A stretch of DNA of 64,000 bases from NCBI RefSeq assembly GCF_023283945.1, contig NZ_JAKIKW010000009.1, positions 1 to 64,000 on the forward strand, in the 5' to 3' direction. The DNA is from Shewanella gelidimarina. GTDB lineage: Bacteria; Pseudomonadota; Gammaproteobacteria; Enterobacterales; Shewanellaceae. A program made the position numbers and the translations under genes. Below, in pieces: positions 56,624 to 64,000 of the stretch. How positions within the stretch are numbered: position 1 is the stretch's first letter; each line of letters starts with the position of its first letter. The notes beneath the pieces are model-generated. The model saw only the letters and a list, made by a program, of their open reading frames with translations. It did not search any database and was not told where the DNA came from.

Positions 56624-56640
56624 AAGCGTAGATTGAATGC

Positions 56641-56670
56641 TAATAGCGTCTTTAATATAAGGCGCTATTA
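56641..56670 (+). terminator. Hairpin after the outer-membrane protein gene
   Basis: TAATAGCG(T)C / G(C)GCTATTA with an 11-base loop; no T-run, so weak. Confidence 0.45.
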
Positions 56671-56853
56671 ATTGATCGTAACTTAATACCGTTATCTCTC
56701 CCCCCTTCACGTACCACCATACCTACGCCAATAAATGCACTCGACACTCAATAAGTTTACAGTTTGGTAACAAAAGATCGTTGAACAGCTTTTAACCTGA
56801 GTCAGTTCCAGTTAGAGTAAAAGGTCAAATATGCTCTTGGGGATTAACACGTT

Positions 56854-57918
56854 ATGTCAGCTGATCGCGCTCTATGGACACCTAAAGTACTGACCAGTTC
56901 TACAGCCCCTCAAAGTCTTATTGATGATAAAGGTTGCGCGATCTATGGGCATTTCGATGGTCCGGTTGTCAATTTAGCGGCTGATAAATTCCGTTACTTT
57001 AACGAAATGGACAAGCCTGCATCAAAGTGGGCTAAATATTTCGACTTTAAGCAATTTCAGTTTGTGAGTATTGTGACTCCCCATTATGTCATTGGCGTTG
57101 CGCTGGCTGATATTCGTTATGTGGGTAGTGCGTTTTGCTATTTGTATGACATTAAACAAAACCAGTTGATAGAAACAAGTTGGCTCAAACCTTTGGGGAT
57201 GGGCTATCAAATGTCAGCTTCCCCTATGCAGGGCAGCGCAAAAATCAAAGGCGCTAAAGGGTCCGTTGAATTTGATATCGAGCAGGGGACATGGCGCGTA
57301 AAACTCGATACGTTAGGCATTGAAGCGGATTTATACTTGCAACCTGAACCGCTGAGTTTACCTATGGCCATGTGCAACCCGACGGGTTATAGCGGCTGGA
57401 CTTATACCCAAAAACACAATGCACTGAATGTAAAAGGTACCTTGCTGATTAATCATGAGCCACAACCATTGCAAAGGGTGACGGCGGGCTATGATTTTAG
57501 TGCCGGTTTCATGCGTCGTGAAACAAGTTGGCGCTGGGCCAGTATTAACAGTTTAACTGATGAAGGTAGTTTAGGGCTTAACTTAGCCGCTGGCGTGAAT
57601 GAAACAGGTTGCAATGAAAATGTGTTTTGGCTCAATGGCGAGCGTCATCTGCTCGGTGCAGTGCATTTTGAGTTTACGCGACAGCGGATAAAAGGGGAGC
57701 AAGCACGGCAGTGGCGGATCTATTCTGATAATGGCCAGGTTGAGCTGACGTTTACTCCGCAAAATTGTCGCCAAGAAAAGCTAAACTTATGGCTAATTAA
57801 AAGTAACTTTAGACAGTACCTCGGGCACTTTAACGGATCTATTATCGATAACTTGGGTAACAAACATCAGTTAACTAATGTGCTGGGCTTAACTGAAGAT
57901 CATTTTGCTCGTTGGTAA
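56854..57918 (+). CDS. DUF2804-family protein
   Basis: 354 aa, no signal peptide. Matches the DUF2804 pattern: a lipocalin-like beta-rich protein with ASKWAKYFDFKQFQFVSIVTPHYVIGVALADIRYVGSAFCYLYD early on and MRRETSWRWASINSL in the middle. Function unknown. It is 65 bp ahead of a membrane fatty-acid-hydroxylase-type gene in the same direction, so the two may act together on lipids (inference). Confidence 0.8.
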   Translation: MSADRALWTPKVLTSSTAPQSLIDDKGCAIYGHFDGPVVNLAADKFRYFNEMDKPASKWAKYFDFKQFQFVSIVTPHYVIGVALADIRYVGSAFCYLYDIKQNQLIETSWLKPLGMGYQMSASPMQGSAKIKGAKGSVEFDIEQGTWRVKLDTLGIEADLYLQPEPLSLPMAMCNPTGYSGWTYTQKHNALNVKGTLLINHEPQPLQRVTAGYDFSAGFMRRETSWRWASINSLTDEGSLGLNLAAGVNETGCNENVFWLNGERHLLGAVHFEFTRQRIKGEQARQWRIYSDNGQVELTFTPQNCRQEKLNLWLIKSNFRQYLGHFNGSIIDNLGNKHQLTNVLGLTEDHFARW

Positions 57919-57983
57919 TCGAGTCAATAAATTCACCTTTTTCGGTGTGAGCAACAAATAGAGATAATAAAGGATTGTATAAG

Positions 57984-58952
57984 ATGGATTTTAATTCACT
58001 GATCTCCCACCCTGAAGTGTTGCTGCTGGTATTGGCACCGATTTTCTTCGTCTGTATTTTATTAGAATGGTATGTCGGCGATAGGCAAAATCGATTACCG
58101 CTCAATGCGCGCTATCACCTGCCAGAAGTATTGTGTAATTTTGGTTTGGCAGCGATGCACCAACTAACAGACCTTCTCACTGGACTGTTCATCGCCAAGC
58201 TTTACTTAATGTTTTTTGGTTGGCGCTTATTTGATATAGAGATGAATGGCGCAACATTTGTCGCATTGATGGTGGCTCAAGATTTTTGCTATTACTGGTT
58301 CCATCGTGCCAGCCATCGAATTCGCTGGATGTGGGCGGCTCATGTGGCTCACCATAGCTCGGAGAACATGAACTTTAGTACCGCATTTCGCCAAAGCTTA
58401 ATGTATCCATTAGCGGGAATGTGGATCTTTTGGCTGCCGTTAGTGGTGGTCGGCTTTGATCCTAATTGGGTGGTGTTTGTGGTGCTACTCAATTTAGGCC
58501 TGCAGTTTTTCGTTCATACTCAAGCGATAAAGTCACTGGGGATATTGGAGTGGCTGATCAATACGCCTTCGCACCATCGAGTGCATCATGGGCGTAACCC
58601 GCAATACATCGATAAAAACTATGCTGGGATCCTCATTATTTGGGACCGCATGTTTGGTACTTTTGAAAAAGAGGTTGAAACGGTTGAATACGGCATTACT
58701 AAGCCTATCAATAGTTTTAATCCGTTAGTGGTCACCTTTACAGAATGGCGCGATATGTTTAAAGACACTTTTGCGGCCAACCTCAGTCCAATACAACGTT
58801 TTAAAATACTGTTTGCGCCGCCCGCGACGGCTGAATCGCAAATCACAAGGTTAGATGTTTATCATGAGAGTGGTAATGAGAGTCAAAGTACTAACAGCGA
58901 TGAGCCACAAGAGCCGCTCGTTGCAGTAAAGTCGGCTACCGACGCTAAATAG
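57984..58952 (+). CDS. Sterol desaturase / fatty acid hydroxylase family protein
   Basis: 322 aa. Membrane di-iron oxygenase with the histidine clusters HRASH (HX3H), HVAHHS (HX2HH) near residues 112-130 and HHRVHH near 195. Three to four membrane helices. In bacteria the family includes alkylglycerol-type, sterol and fatty-acid oxygenases, so the lipid is unknown. ATG 57984 has AAGGA ten bases ahead; TTG 57975 would touch it. Possible operon with DUF2804 gene. Confidence 0.9.
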   Translation: MDFNSLISHPEVLLLVLAPIFFVCILLEWYVGDRQNRLPLNARYHLPEVLCNFGLAAMHQLTDLLTGLFIAKLYLMFFGWRLFDIEMNGATFVALMVAQDFCYYWFHRASHRIRWMWAAHVAHHSSENMNFSTAFRQSLMYPLAGMWIFWLPLVVVGFDPNWVVFVVLLNLGLQFFVHTQAIKSLGILEWLINTPSHHRVHHGRNPQYIDKNYAGILIIWDRMFGTFEKEVETVEYGITKPINSFNPLVVTFTEWRDMFKDTFAANLSPIQRFKILFAPPATAESQITRLDVYHESGNESQSTNSDEPQEPLVAVKSATDAK

Positions 58953-59002
58953 GCTGTTGGCAGTGCTGATGGGATAAGTTAATGGTCTTAATTAGCGCAA
59001 TA

Positions 59003-59036
59003 AAAAAAACGGTGAGTTAATCGCTCACCGTTTTAT
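59003..59036. terminator. Bidirectional terminator, hydroxylase gene / rlmG
   Basis: AAAACGGTGAGC-type stem / GCTCACCGTTTT with T-run on the plus strand and A-run on the other, between convergent genes. Confidence 0.9.
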
Positions 59037-59068
59037 TGTCTGTCTATGGTGTGTTAATGCAAATGAGC

Positions 59069-60334
59069 CTAAGCGTTAGGCTTACCATACAGGGCACTTT
59101 GTGGGTGCGGTGTATCAGACGTTTTATCTGTGTCTGCATCAATTTCAACTTCAAGTTCAAGTTCAGGGTCTTGCGCTTTTTTACTGATTTTTTGTGCCTG
59201 TAAAATCACAAACTTCCCATTTGATGCCACCGTCGTACAATTCTTGAAAATACGCTGTAACTTTACGTGGTATGCCAAATGTCGATTACCCACGACATGT
59301 AAGATCCCGCCATTCTTTAGACGTCTAAATGCATCTAAGAACATCTGCCATGCGATATGATCGGTAATCGCTTCACCTTGATGAAAAGGAGGGTTACATA
59401 AGATTAAATCAGGGCGGAAGCCTTCGTTCATGTGTGTTAGACAATCATCCCAAGCAAACGTGGCTTGTTCGCCAACAAGGGTGGGGTTATCTAAATCATT
59501 CAATGCCCAGTTGTCTCTCGCGGAAGCGACTGCCATTTCTGAGTCATCAATAAAGTGTATGTAAGCTTCTGGAAAGCATTGCTTAGCGTGTAAGCCCAAA
59601 ATACCGTTGCCACAGCCCAAATCGATAATGGATTTAAAATCACCTTTAGGCATGTTGTCGAGCATGATCCGTGCGCCTATATCAAGTTTGCTGGCGGCGA
59701 ACACATTACTCAAATTACTTATCTGCAGTTGACACTCGTCTACTGACCAGTTTGTGGTGGTGGGTAAGGTGCGTGCTTTACCATCTGCGATACAGGTAAT
59801 AACGCGGGTCTTTTTCCAAGTGAGGCTGGCGCTAGCCTCACCAAGATTACGACTAATGGTTTCGAGCAGTGACTTATTAATCGATTTAGCTTTAGCCCCT
59901 ATCAGCACAGGGGTTCCTGCTGGCAGGACGTGTGACAATCTCTTTAGCTGGTGGCTAAAGTAGTTAAGATTCTTTGGCAGTTTCATTAACACCAGTTCGA
60001 TGCCTTGCGGCAACTCGTCACGACTGTTCACCCATGTGAGGCTATCTTCACTGAGCTGGTTGCGCGTTAGGTTCTGGCTTGTGCCCAATAAACTGGTCTT
60101 TGCATCTGTCTCTAGCGTTAGTGGCCAATCAGGACTGATGGATAACAAACCTGCGGTTAACGCACCAAAGCCATCATTTACAATCGTGGTGTTGACCGCC
60201 GCTTGCTCTGTGTCGATTAGATACTTTACTAAGTGCTCATCGGCAGCGTCCCACGCCTGCAGGTTAGACTCTTGTCTGCTAGGGTAACGGAAGAGTTCGA
60301 GCTCGATGCCCGATACTGAAAATTGTGTCGTCAT
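59069..60334 (-). CDS. rlmG: 23S rRNA (guanine1835-N2)-methyltransferase
   Basis: 421 aa (E. coli 378). Methylates G1835 of 23S rRNA. Two tandem Rossmann-like domains; the active C-terminal one has SAM motif [15 protein letters not shown] and catalytic NPPF in [13 protein letters not shown]. The extra length is a C-terminal tail of about 35 residues with an acidic run ([16 protein letters not shown]) that is unlikely to be part of the fold. ATG 60334, divergent from alkB. Confidence 0.93.
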   Translation of the reverse strand: MTTQFSVSGIELELFRYPSRQESNLQAWDAADEHLVKYLIDTEQAAVNTTIVNDGFGALTAGLLSISPDWPLTLETDAKTSLLGTSQNLTRNQLSEDSLTWVNSRDELPQGIELVLMKLPKNLNYFSHQLKRLSHVLPAGTPVLIGAKAKSINKSLLETISRNLGEASASLTWKKTRVITCIADGKARTLPTTTNWSVDECQLQISNLSNVFAASKLDIGARIMLDNMPKGDFKSIIDLGCGNGILGLHAKQCFPEAYIHFIDDSEMAVASARDNWALNDLDNPTLVGEQATFAWDDCLTHMNEGFRPDLILCNPPFHQGEAITDHIAWQMFLDAFRRLKNGGILHVVGNRHLAYHVKLQRIFKNCTTVASNGKFVILQAQKISKKAQDPELELEVEIDADTDKTSDTPHPQSALYGKPNA

Positions 60335-60463
60335 ATGCCAATAAGTACCAAATAAATGTGGGCGCGTATTATCGCAGATTTATGATCTTAGGTATATGTT
60401 AGGTGTAATGATAGCTTTCTAGCACATTTGATGACTTTAAAAGCAACATTATAAGGGGGAAGG

Positions 60464-61135
60464 ATGAAACAAGAGGGCTTTGGCTTTGATGAACAAACGC
60501 CATCGATCGTCGATAAGTCAGAGACTGCGGAGAATTTTGCGCAGGCGGAACGATCTGCAAACCCCCTATCTGCACCTTATACGTTAATCAAGGGGTACCT
60601 TAATGAGGCTCAGCAACAAGCGCTATTAATTGAGGCGAGGCAATATCCGATGAGTCAGCCAGAATTGGTGGTATACGGTAAAAGTCATCCTATCCCTCGA
60701 AGCCAAGCTTGGTTTGCAGATAAGGGCTGCGATTATTTTTATTCAGGTCTGTTTATCGAAGCTCTACCATGGCCAAAATATGCTGATAAATTGCGACAAA
60801 AGCTAAACCGAGATTTCTCTCTGATGAGTAATGGGGTACTGGTTAACTGTTATAAAGATGGCACTGAGTCTATGGGCTGGCATAGCGATGATGAGAAAGA
60901 GATTGCAAGCGGTAGCGATATCGCCTCGGTCACATTAGGCGCAAGCCGAGACTTTTTTCTGCGACATAAGCGGACGAAAGAAAAAATAGTACTGACGCTA
61001 AATAGTGGTGATCTACTCATCATGCACTGGCCAATGCAGGCGCAATGGGAACATGCGTTACCCAAACGATTACGAGTGTCGCAAAGCAGAATCAATTTTA
61101 CCTTTAGACAGCTAGTACCTAACTTTCATCTGTGA
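60464..61135 (+). CDS. alkB: AlkB-family 2-oxoglutarate/Fe(II) dioxygenase
   Basis: 223 aa. Repairs alkylated DNA/RNA bases by oxidative demethylation. Iron site HSD in GWHSDDEKEI and the distal His in LLIMHWPMQAQWEHALPK; 2OG arginines in RVSQSRINFTFR. The NCYKDGTESMGWHSDD stretch resembles the ALKBH2/3-like bacterial group rather than E. coli AlkB. AAGGGGGAAGG directly before ATG 60464. No ada neighbour. Confidence 0.92.
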   Translation: MKQEGFGFDEQTPSIVDKSETAENFAQAERSANPLSAPYTLIKGYLNEAQQQALLIEARQYPMSQPELVVYGKSHPIPRSQAWFADKGCDYFYSGLFIEALPWPKYADKLRQKLNRDFSLMSNGVLVNCYKDGTESMGWHSDDEKEIASGSDIASVTLGASRDFFLRHKRTKEKIVLTLNSGDLLIMHWPMQAQWEHALPKRLRVSQSRINFTFRQLVPNFHL

Positions 61136-61312
61136 CGAGTAACTCTTCGTCAAATTTATACCGTTTTGTTAGCAAGTTCGCACTCTACGCTTAATAATTA
61201 CTCTATGCTGGAACAAGGAGTTGTAGTTACGTATAAAATCATTAACGTTAACTGCTATTAAATTGTGAAATGGGCTGACGGCTTTTCACTTATGACTGTT
61301 AAGGAGTTTTCG

Positions 61313-61816
61313 ATGAAAAAGATGTTTATTGCAACGGTGTTAGGCGCTGTTACTCCTGGTGTGATTAAAGCCCTGGCTGAAGAAACACGAGAAGCCGGTG
61401 GTGAGTGGATAACCAGTAAGGTGATTAAGGTTGACCACCATTTTGCGGCCTTGTTAAAAGTGGCTATTGAAGATGACATGTCACAGCCTTTAAAAGTTCA
61501 GTTTGAGCGACAGTTTCCCAAGCTCACTTTTTTATTTGAAGCATCAAGCGCTGCTCCGCTGAGTAATGTTAGGGAGCTTCACCTTAATGTAGATTGTAAA
61601 GACCGTCCTGGCTTGACGCGAGAGATCGTGGATGTATTAGTTAATCTAGACCTTGGCATTGAGCATATGGAGTTTAACCGAGTGCATGTGTCGACTATCG
61701 GGCAGACAGTATTTACTTCAAAGCTCACGGTATTGCTGCCAAATGAGGTAAGCAACGAGAGTGTGGTTGAACTGTTGGAAGGAATATCGAAGGATTTAAG
61801 GGTGAGTATTATTTAA
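61313..61816 (+). CDS. GcvR-like protein with tandem ACT domains
   Basis: 167 aa. N-terminal KMFIATVLGAVTPGVIKALAEETREAGGEWITSKVIKVDHHFAALLKV and a second ACT domain LHLNVDCKDRPGLTREIVDVLVNLDLGIEHMEFNRV, the layout of GcvR, the regulator that binds GcvA in E. coli. Ligand and partner are unknown here. ATG 61313 is preceded by AAGGAGTTTTCG. The 150-bp leader contains another in-frame ATG (61265 region) without a better ribosome-binding site. Confidence 0.8.
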   Translation: MKKMFIATVLGAVTPGVIKALAEETREAGGEWITSKVIKVDHHFAALLKVAIEDDMSQPLKVQFERQFPKLTFLFEASSAAPLSNVRELHLNVDCKDRPGLTREIVDVLVNLDLGIEHMEFNRVHVSTIGQTVFTSKLTVLLPNEVSNESVVELLEGISKDLRVSII

Positions 61817-61999
61817 ATGGCATTGTTATCGACAGCTCTGCTGTTGAATTAAACGGTGATACTGACTCTGCTTTGTTGCACATTATCAGATAAGGCTAAT
61901 GTGCGTGTCACCGTATCCGTAAAATAGCCTAGAGTTGACCTTTACTTCTCATGGCAGTAACCTGCCGCAATCGCATTTATGCCATTTGAGAACATCGTT

Positions 62000-62299
62000 A
62001 TGTCAGTTGAACAGATCATTACCGAAAAACTCACCGCCGCACTTTCACCTTCGCACTTAGAAGTGATCAATGAAAGCCATAACCATCACGTACCGCCAAA
62101 CTCAGAAACTCACTTTAAAGTGATTATTAGTAGCAGTGAATTTGTGGGTAAACGTCTGATTGGGCGTCACCGAGCGGTAAACGAGGCATTGGCAGAAGAG
62201 TTTTCTCAAGGCCTACATGCACTCTCTATGCATACATTTACACCTGAAGAGTGGGCGCTTGAATCGGCAGTTCCAGCTTCTCCTAAATGTAAAGGCTAG
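62000..62299 (+). CDS. bolA: BolA-family transcriptional/iron-sulfur regulator
   Basis: 99 aa. BolA works with monothiol glutaredoxin Grx4 on Fe-S sensing and on stationary-phase morphology. The core is intact: LEVINESHNHHVPPNSETHFKVIISSSEFVGKRLIGRHRAVNEALAEEF, with the ligand His in the loop and the conserved ...GRHR helix, ending in SPKCKG as in E. coli (SPPCRG). ATG 62000 chosen because it yields the normal N-terminus MSVEQIITEKL; the frame extends seven codons upstream. Own terminator. Confidence 0.95.
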   Translation: MSVEQIITEKLTAALSPSHLEVINESHNHHVPPNSETHFKVIISSSEFVGKRLIGRHRAVNEALAEEFSQGLHALSMHTFTPEEWALESAVPASPKCKG

Positions 62300-62331
62300 T
62301 ATTAGTCATACTATTAGCAACACGCGTTTAC

Positions 62332-62360
62332 AAAATCACAGCATTACGCTGTGATTTTTT
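62332..62360 (+). terminator. Terminator of bolA
   Basis: AAAATCACAGC, loop ATTA, GCTGTGATTTTTT. Strong intrinsic terminator. Confidence 0.92.
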
Positions 62361-62654
62361 GGTTTAAGGCGCTTAAATTTAGAATAAACGAACTGGGTTT
62401 TTAACGAAGTATCACTGCTGTTGGTTTTTATTAATGAGTGTGTTTTGACCTTGTTTTATCCTACTCGATGACATCTGTTCAACTTTGTTGGCAGCTTACT
62501 GTATCTATTACCAGCCTCGTTAGCGCACTCTAAATTCTAAAAAGATTGATGTTGGAGAGTCAGCGAAGCTTACTATGACTTAGCATTTAGTTTGCATAAT
62601 GCTGCTATGTACGGCAATTCCCCTGGCTGCATGAGCCATAGAATTGTGTTTTAA

Positions 62655-62885
62655 ACATTCGCTGCGGATCTCACCGCATTGTTAAGGTCGTGTAAGGCGG
62701 TTAACCAAGGTATGCTGGATGAGCAGACTGCGGGATATGTAGCGGGTTATATTATTAATGAAGAAAGCGTTATTGATAAGTTAATCGCTGCAGAGGTGAT
62801 GGCTTAACTTACGGCTAAGTCAAAGAAAGCAGCGGCAAAGCCGTCTCAGCAAGGCTCGATAAATGATGCTTATATTGACTACTAA
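62655..62885 (+). pseudogene. Decayed coding fragment upstream of luxS
   Basis: An open frame without a good start reads TFAADLTALLRSCKAVNQGM, then LDEQTAGYVAGYIINEESVIDKLIAAEVMA, a TAA at 62805, and continues in the same frame as LTAKSKKAAAKPSQQGSIND then AYIDY to a second TAA at 62883. Amino-acid use is protein-like on both sides of the stop, which suggests the 3' remnant of a real gene with a nonsense change and a lost 5' end. I do not recognise the parent family. The flanks 62361-62654 and 62886-62990 show nothing else apart from the luxS leader. Confidence 0.5.
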
Positions 62886-62992
62886 GCTGGGGTACGTAAG
62901 TATCAGCTAATGCCAAAAAATCCTTACAGTCGATTAAGGCAGTAACCTACGCCGTGCTCAATGGTAAACAAAGAGCAAATTTGGAGATTAAT

Positions 62993-63502
62993 ATGCCGTT
63001 ATTAGATAGTTTTACCGTTGACCATACTCGAATGAATGCACCTGCTGTTCGCGTTGCCAAATCAATGTCTACGCCTAAGGGCGATACAATAACGGTATTT
63101 GATCTGCGTTTTTGTGTACCCAATAAAGAGATATTAAGTGAAAGAGGCATCCATACTCTTGAGCATCTTTTTGCCGGCTTTATGCGTGATCACCTAAATG
63201 GCGGCAATGTCGAGATTATCGATATTTCACCTATGGGCTGTCGTACTGGTTTTTACATGAGCCTTATCGGTACACCTACAGAGTCGATTGTGGCTGATGC
63301 TTGGTTGGCGGCCATGCAAGATGTACTTGCCGTGGTTGAGCAATCTGAGATCCCGGAGCTCAATGAGTACCAATGCGGTACTTATGAAATGCATTCATTA
63401 GATCAAGCCAAAGAAATTGCTCGTAGCATCATATCTGCTGGAATAAATGTGAACCGTAACGATGAACTCACTTTGAGTGATGAGATCTTAAACGGCTTGT
63501 AA
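62993..63502 (+). CDS. luxS: S-ribosylhomocysteine lyase (autoinducer-2 synthase)
   Basis: 169 aa, standard LuxS. Cleaves S-ribosylhomocysteine to homocysteine and DPD, the precursor of AI-2, in the activated methyl cycle. Metal motif HTLEH (residues 54-58) plus the third ligand Cys in NEYQCGTYE, and the catalytic Cys in [13 protein letters not shown] 62993 has GGAG seven bases ahead; the frame extends to a GTG at 62954 with no support. Confidence 0.98.
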   Translation: MPLLDSFTVDHTRMNAPAVRVAKSMSTPKGDTITVFDLRFCVPNKEILSERGIHTLEHLFAGFMRDHLNGGNVEIIDISPMGCRTGFYMSLIGTPTESIVADAWLAAMQDVLAVVEQSEIPELNEYQCGTYEMHSLDQAKEIARSIISAGINVNRNDELTLSDEILNGL

Positions 63503-63523
63503 TATCAGTCGTGTCGGTGATGT

Positions 63524-63553
63524 TAAAAAAGCGGCATTAGCCGCTTTTTTTTG
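63524..63553 (+). terminator. Terminator of luxS
   Basis: AAAAAAGCGGC, loop ATTA, GCCGCTTTTTTTT. Confidence 0.95.
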
Positions 63554-63946
63554 TTTTTGCTTAGCAATCAACGAATAGTGCGTCGATAGGCTTTTTTGAC
63601 CGTTAACCTATTAAATTACGACCGAGGCATAATAACGGGCTACTTAGTGACCGATTTACAAGCTATTTGAGTTGCTTAGCGGGGAGTGTAAATCACACAT
63701 TTTCTATATTAAGGTCAAATTCAAGCTGCAATTGTCTGATTCTTTGGTCATATTGTCTAATGAGACAAAGAGGTGTCGATTAAATAATCGGCATTTGAAT
63801 TCAAGGCCGTTGTTAATCATATCCGCCAAATGTTGGATGCATTTTTATCAATTGAAATCGATTAACCCCTTTATACCTATGGATAAAGGGAGATCGGCGA
63901 CAACTAATTGAAACCTAAACATCTCATCAATTCGGGATGTTTGTTA
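63554..63946. other. Intergenic region after luxS
   Basis: No convincing gene. A small dyad TTGTCT / AGACAA (63753-63768) and a hairpin AAACATC / GATGTTT (63917-63942) are visible; the latter lies directly after a possible minus-strand reading frame that enters from the right edge. Confidence 0.4.
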
Positions 63947-64000
63947 TTAAAACGTCGGCAACCTTTTAAAACAGGCATATTTTTCATGGCGACCTAGTGA
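63947..64000 (-). CDS. Possible 3' end of a gene entering from the right edge
   Basis: Minus-strand frame open from 64000 to a TAA at 63947-63949, reading SLGRHEKYACFKRLPTF, followed by an AAACATC/GATGTTT hairpin. Too short to judge; offered only because a stop-plus-hairpin arrangement is typical for a gene end. Confidence 0.2.
   Translation of the reverse strand, partial: SLGRHEKYACFKRLPTF

Noticed and set aside
63672..63911. 79-codon plus-strand frame after luxS
   Set aside because: No start signal of quality, basic and low-complexity composition, and no family likeness. Treated as chance.

Overview
The window is a gammaproteobacterial chromosome segment, almost certainly Shewanella (Alteromonadales). 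Three things point there: an OmcA/MtrC-family outer-membrane multiheme cytochrome, moderate G+C, and two long housekeeping blocks that keep the Escherichia coli gene order with Shewanella-type insertions. There is no prophage, intact insertion sequence, CRISPR array or integron. All assignments come from reading the sequence; no database search was run.

Layout. 1-1.9 kb: the 3' end of a 5S rRNA, then a decaying tandem array of rrn-tail/terminator units and two tandem tRNA-Trp genes. 2.0-2.8 kb: holD-rimI. 2.9-17.2 kb, minus strand: leuS-lptE-holA-nadD, rsfS-rlmH-mrdA-rodA-mltB-rlpA-dacA, ybeD-lipB-lipA (cell-wall elongation, lipoate, NAD, LPS export, replication clamp loader). 17.3-27.5 kb: ybeL-type zinc ribbon and a chemoreceptor (plus), lnt-corC-ybeY-ybeZ, miaB and a small secreted protein (minus), then ubiF (plus). 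27.7-29.5 kb: pth-ychF. 29.8-31.1 kb: an eight-tRNA array (Met-Leu-Gln, Met-Leu-Gln, Leu-Gln) with tRNA fossils between the genes. 31.1-32.2 kb: gene-free DNA with dispersed-repeat-like structure. 32.2-36.1 kb: an 11-heme surface cytochrome followed by a ToxR/CadC-like membrane regulator. 36.2-46.8 kb: prs-ispE-lolB (minus) facing hemA-prfA-prmC-sirB2-sirB1-kdsA (plus), interrupted by a GNAT gene, a MITE-like repeat and a DUF819 membrane protein. 47-55.9 kb: DMT exporter, PAP2 phosphatase, metPS Na+/amino-acid symporter, panE, VanZ-like, yajQ, ampG, a hypothetical gene, a cyclophilin and yajG. 56-63.5 kb: an outer-membrane barrel, a DUF2804/fatty-acid-hydroxylase pair, rlmG, alkB, a GcvR-like ACT protein, bolA, a decayed ORF and luxS.

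The most interesting accessory locus is 31.1-36.1 kb. It encodes an orphan UndA-like cytochrome with a 5+6 heme layout, without mtrA/mtrB-type partners in the window, next to a transmembrane winged-helix regulator whose periplasmic part carries a CX6C pair. Both upstream regions carry copies of a TTTTGTTAAC-like sequence. A redox-sensing, self-regulated surface electron-transfer module is a testable hypothesis. The second theme is genome decay and duplication around stable RNA genes: rrn-tail tandem repeats, a tRNA-Trp duplication and tRNA fossils. The third is a pair of related roughly 265-269-bp terminal-inverted-repeat elements at 4.9 and 44.2 kb.
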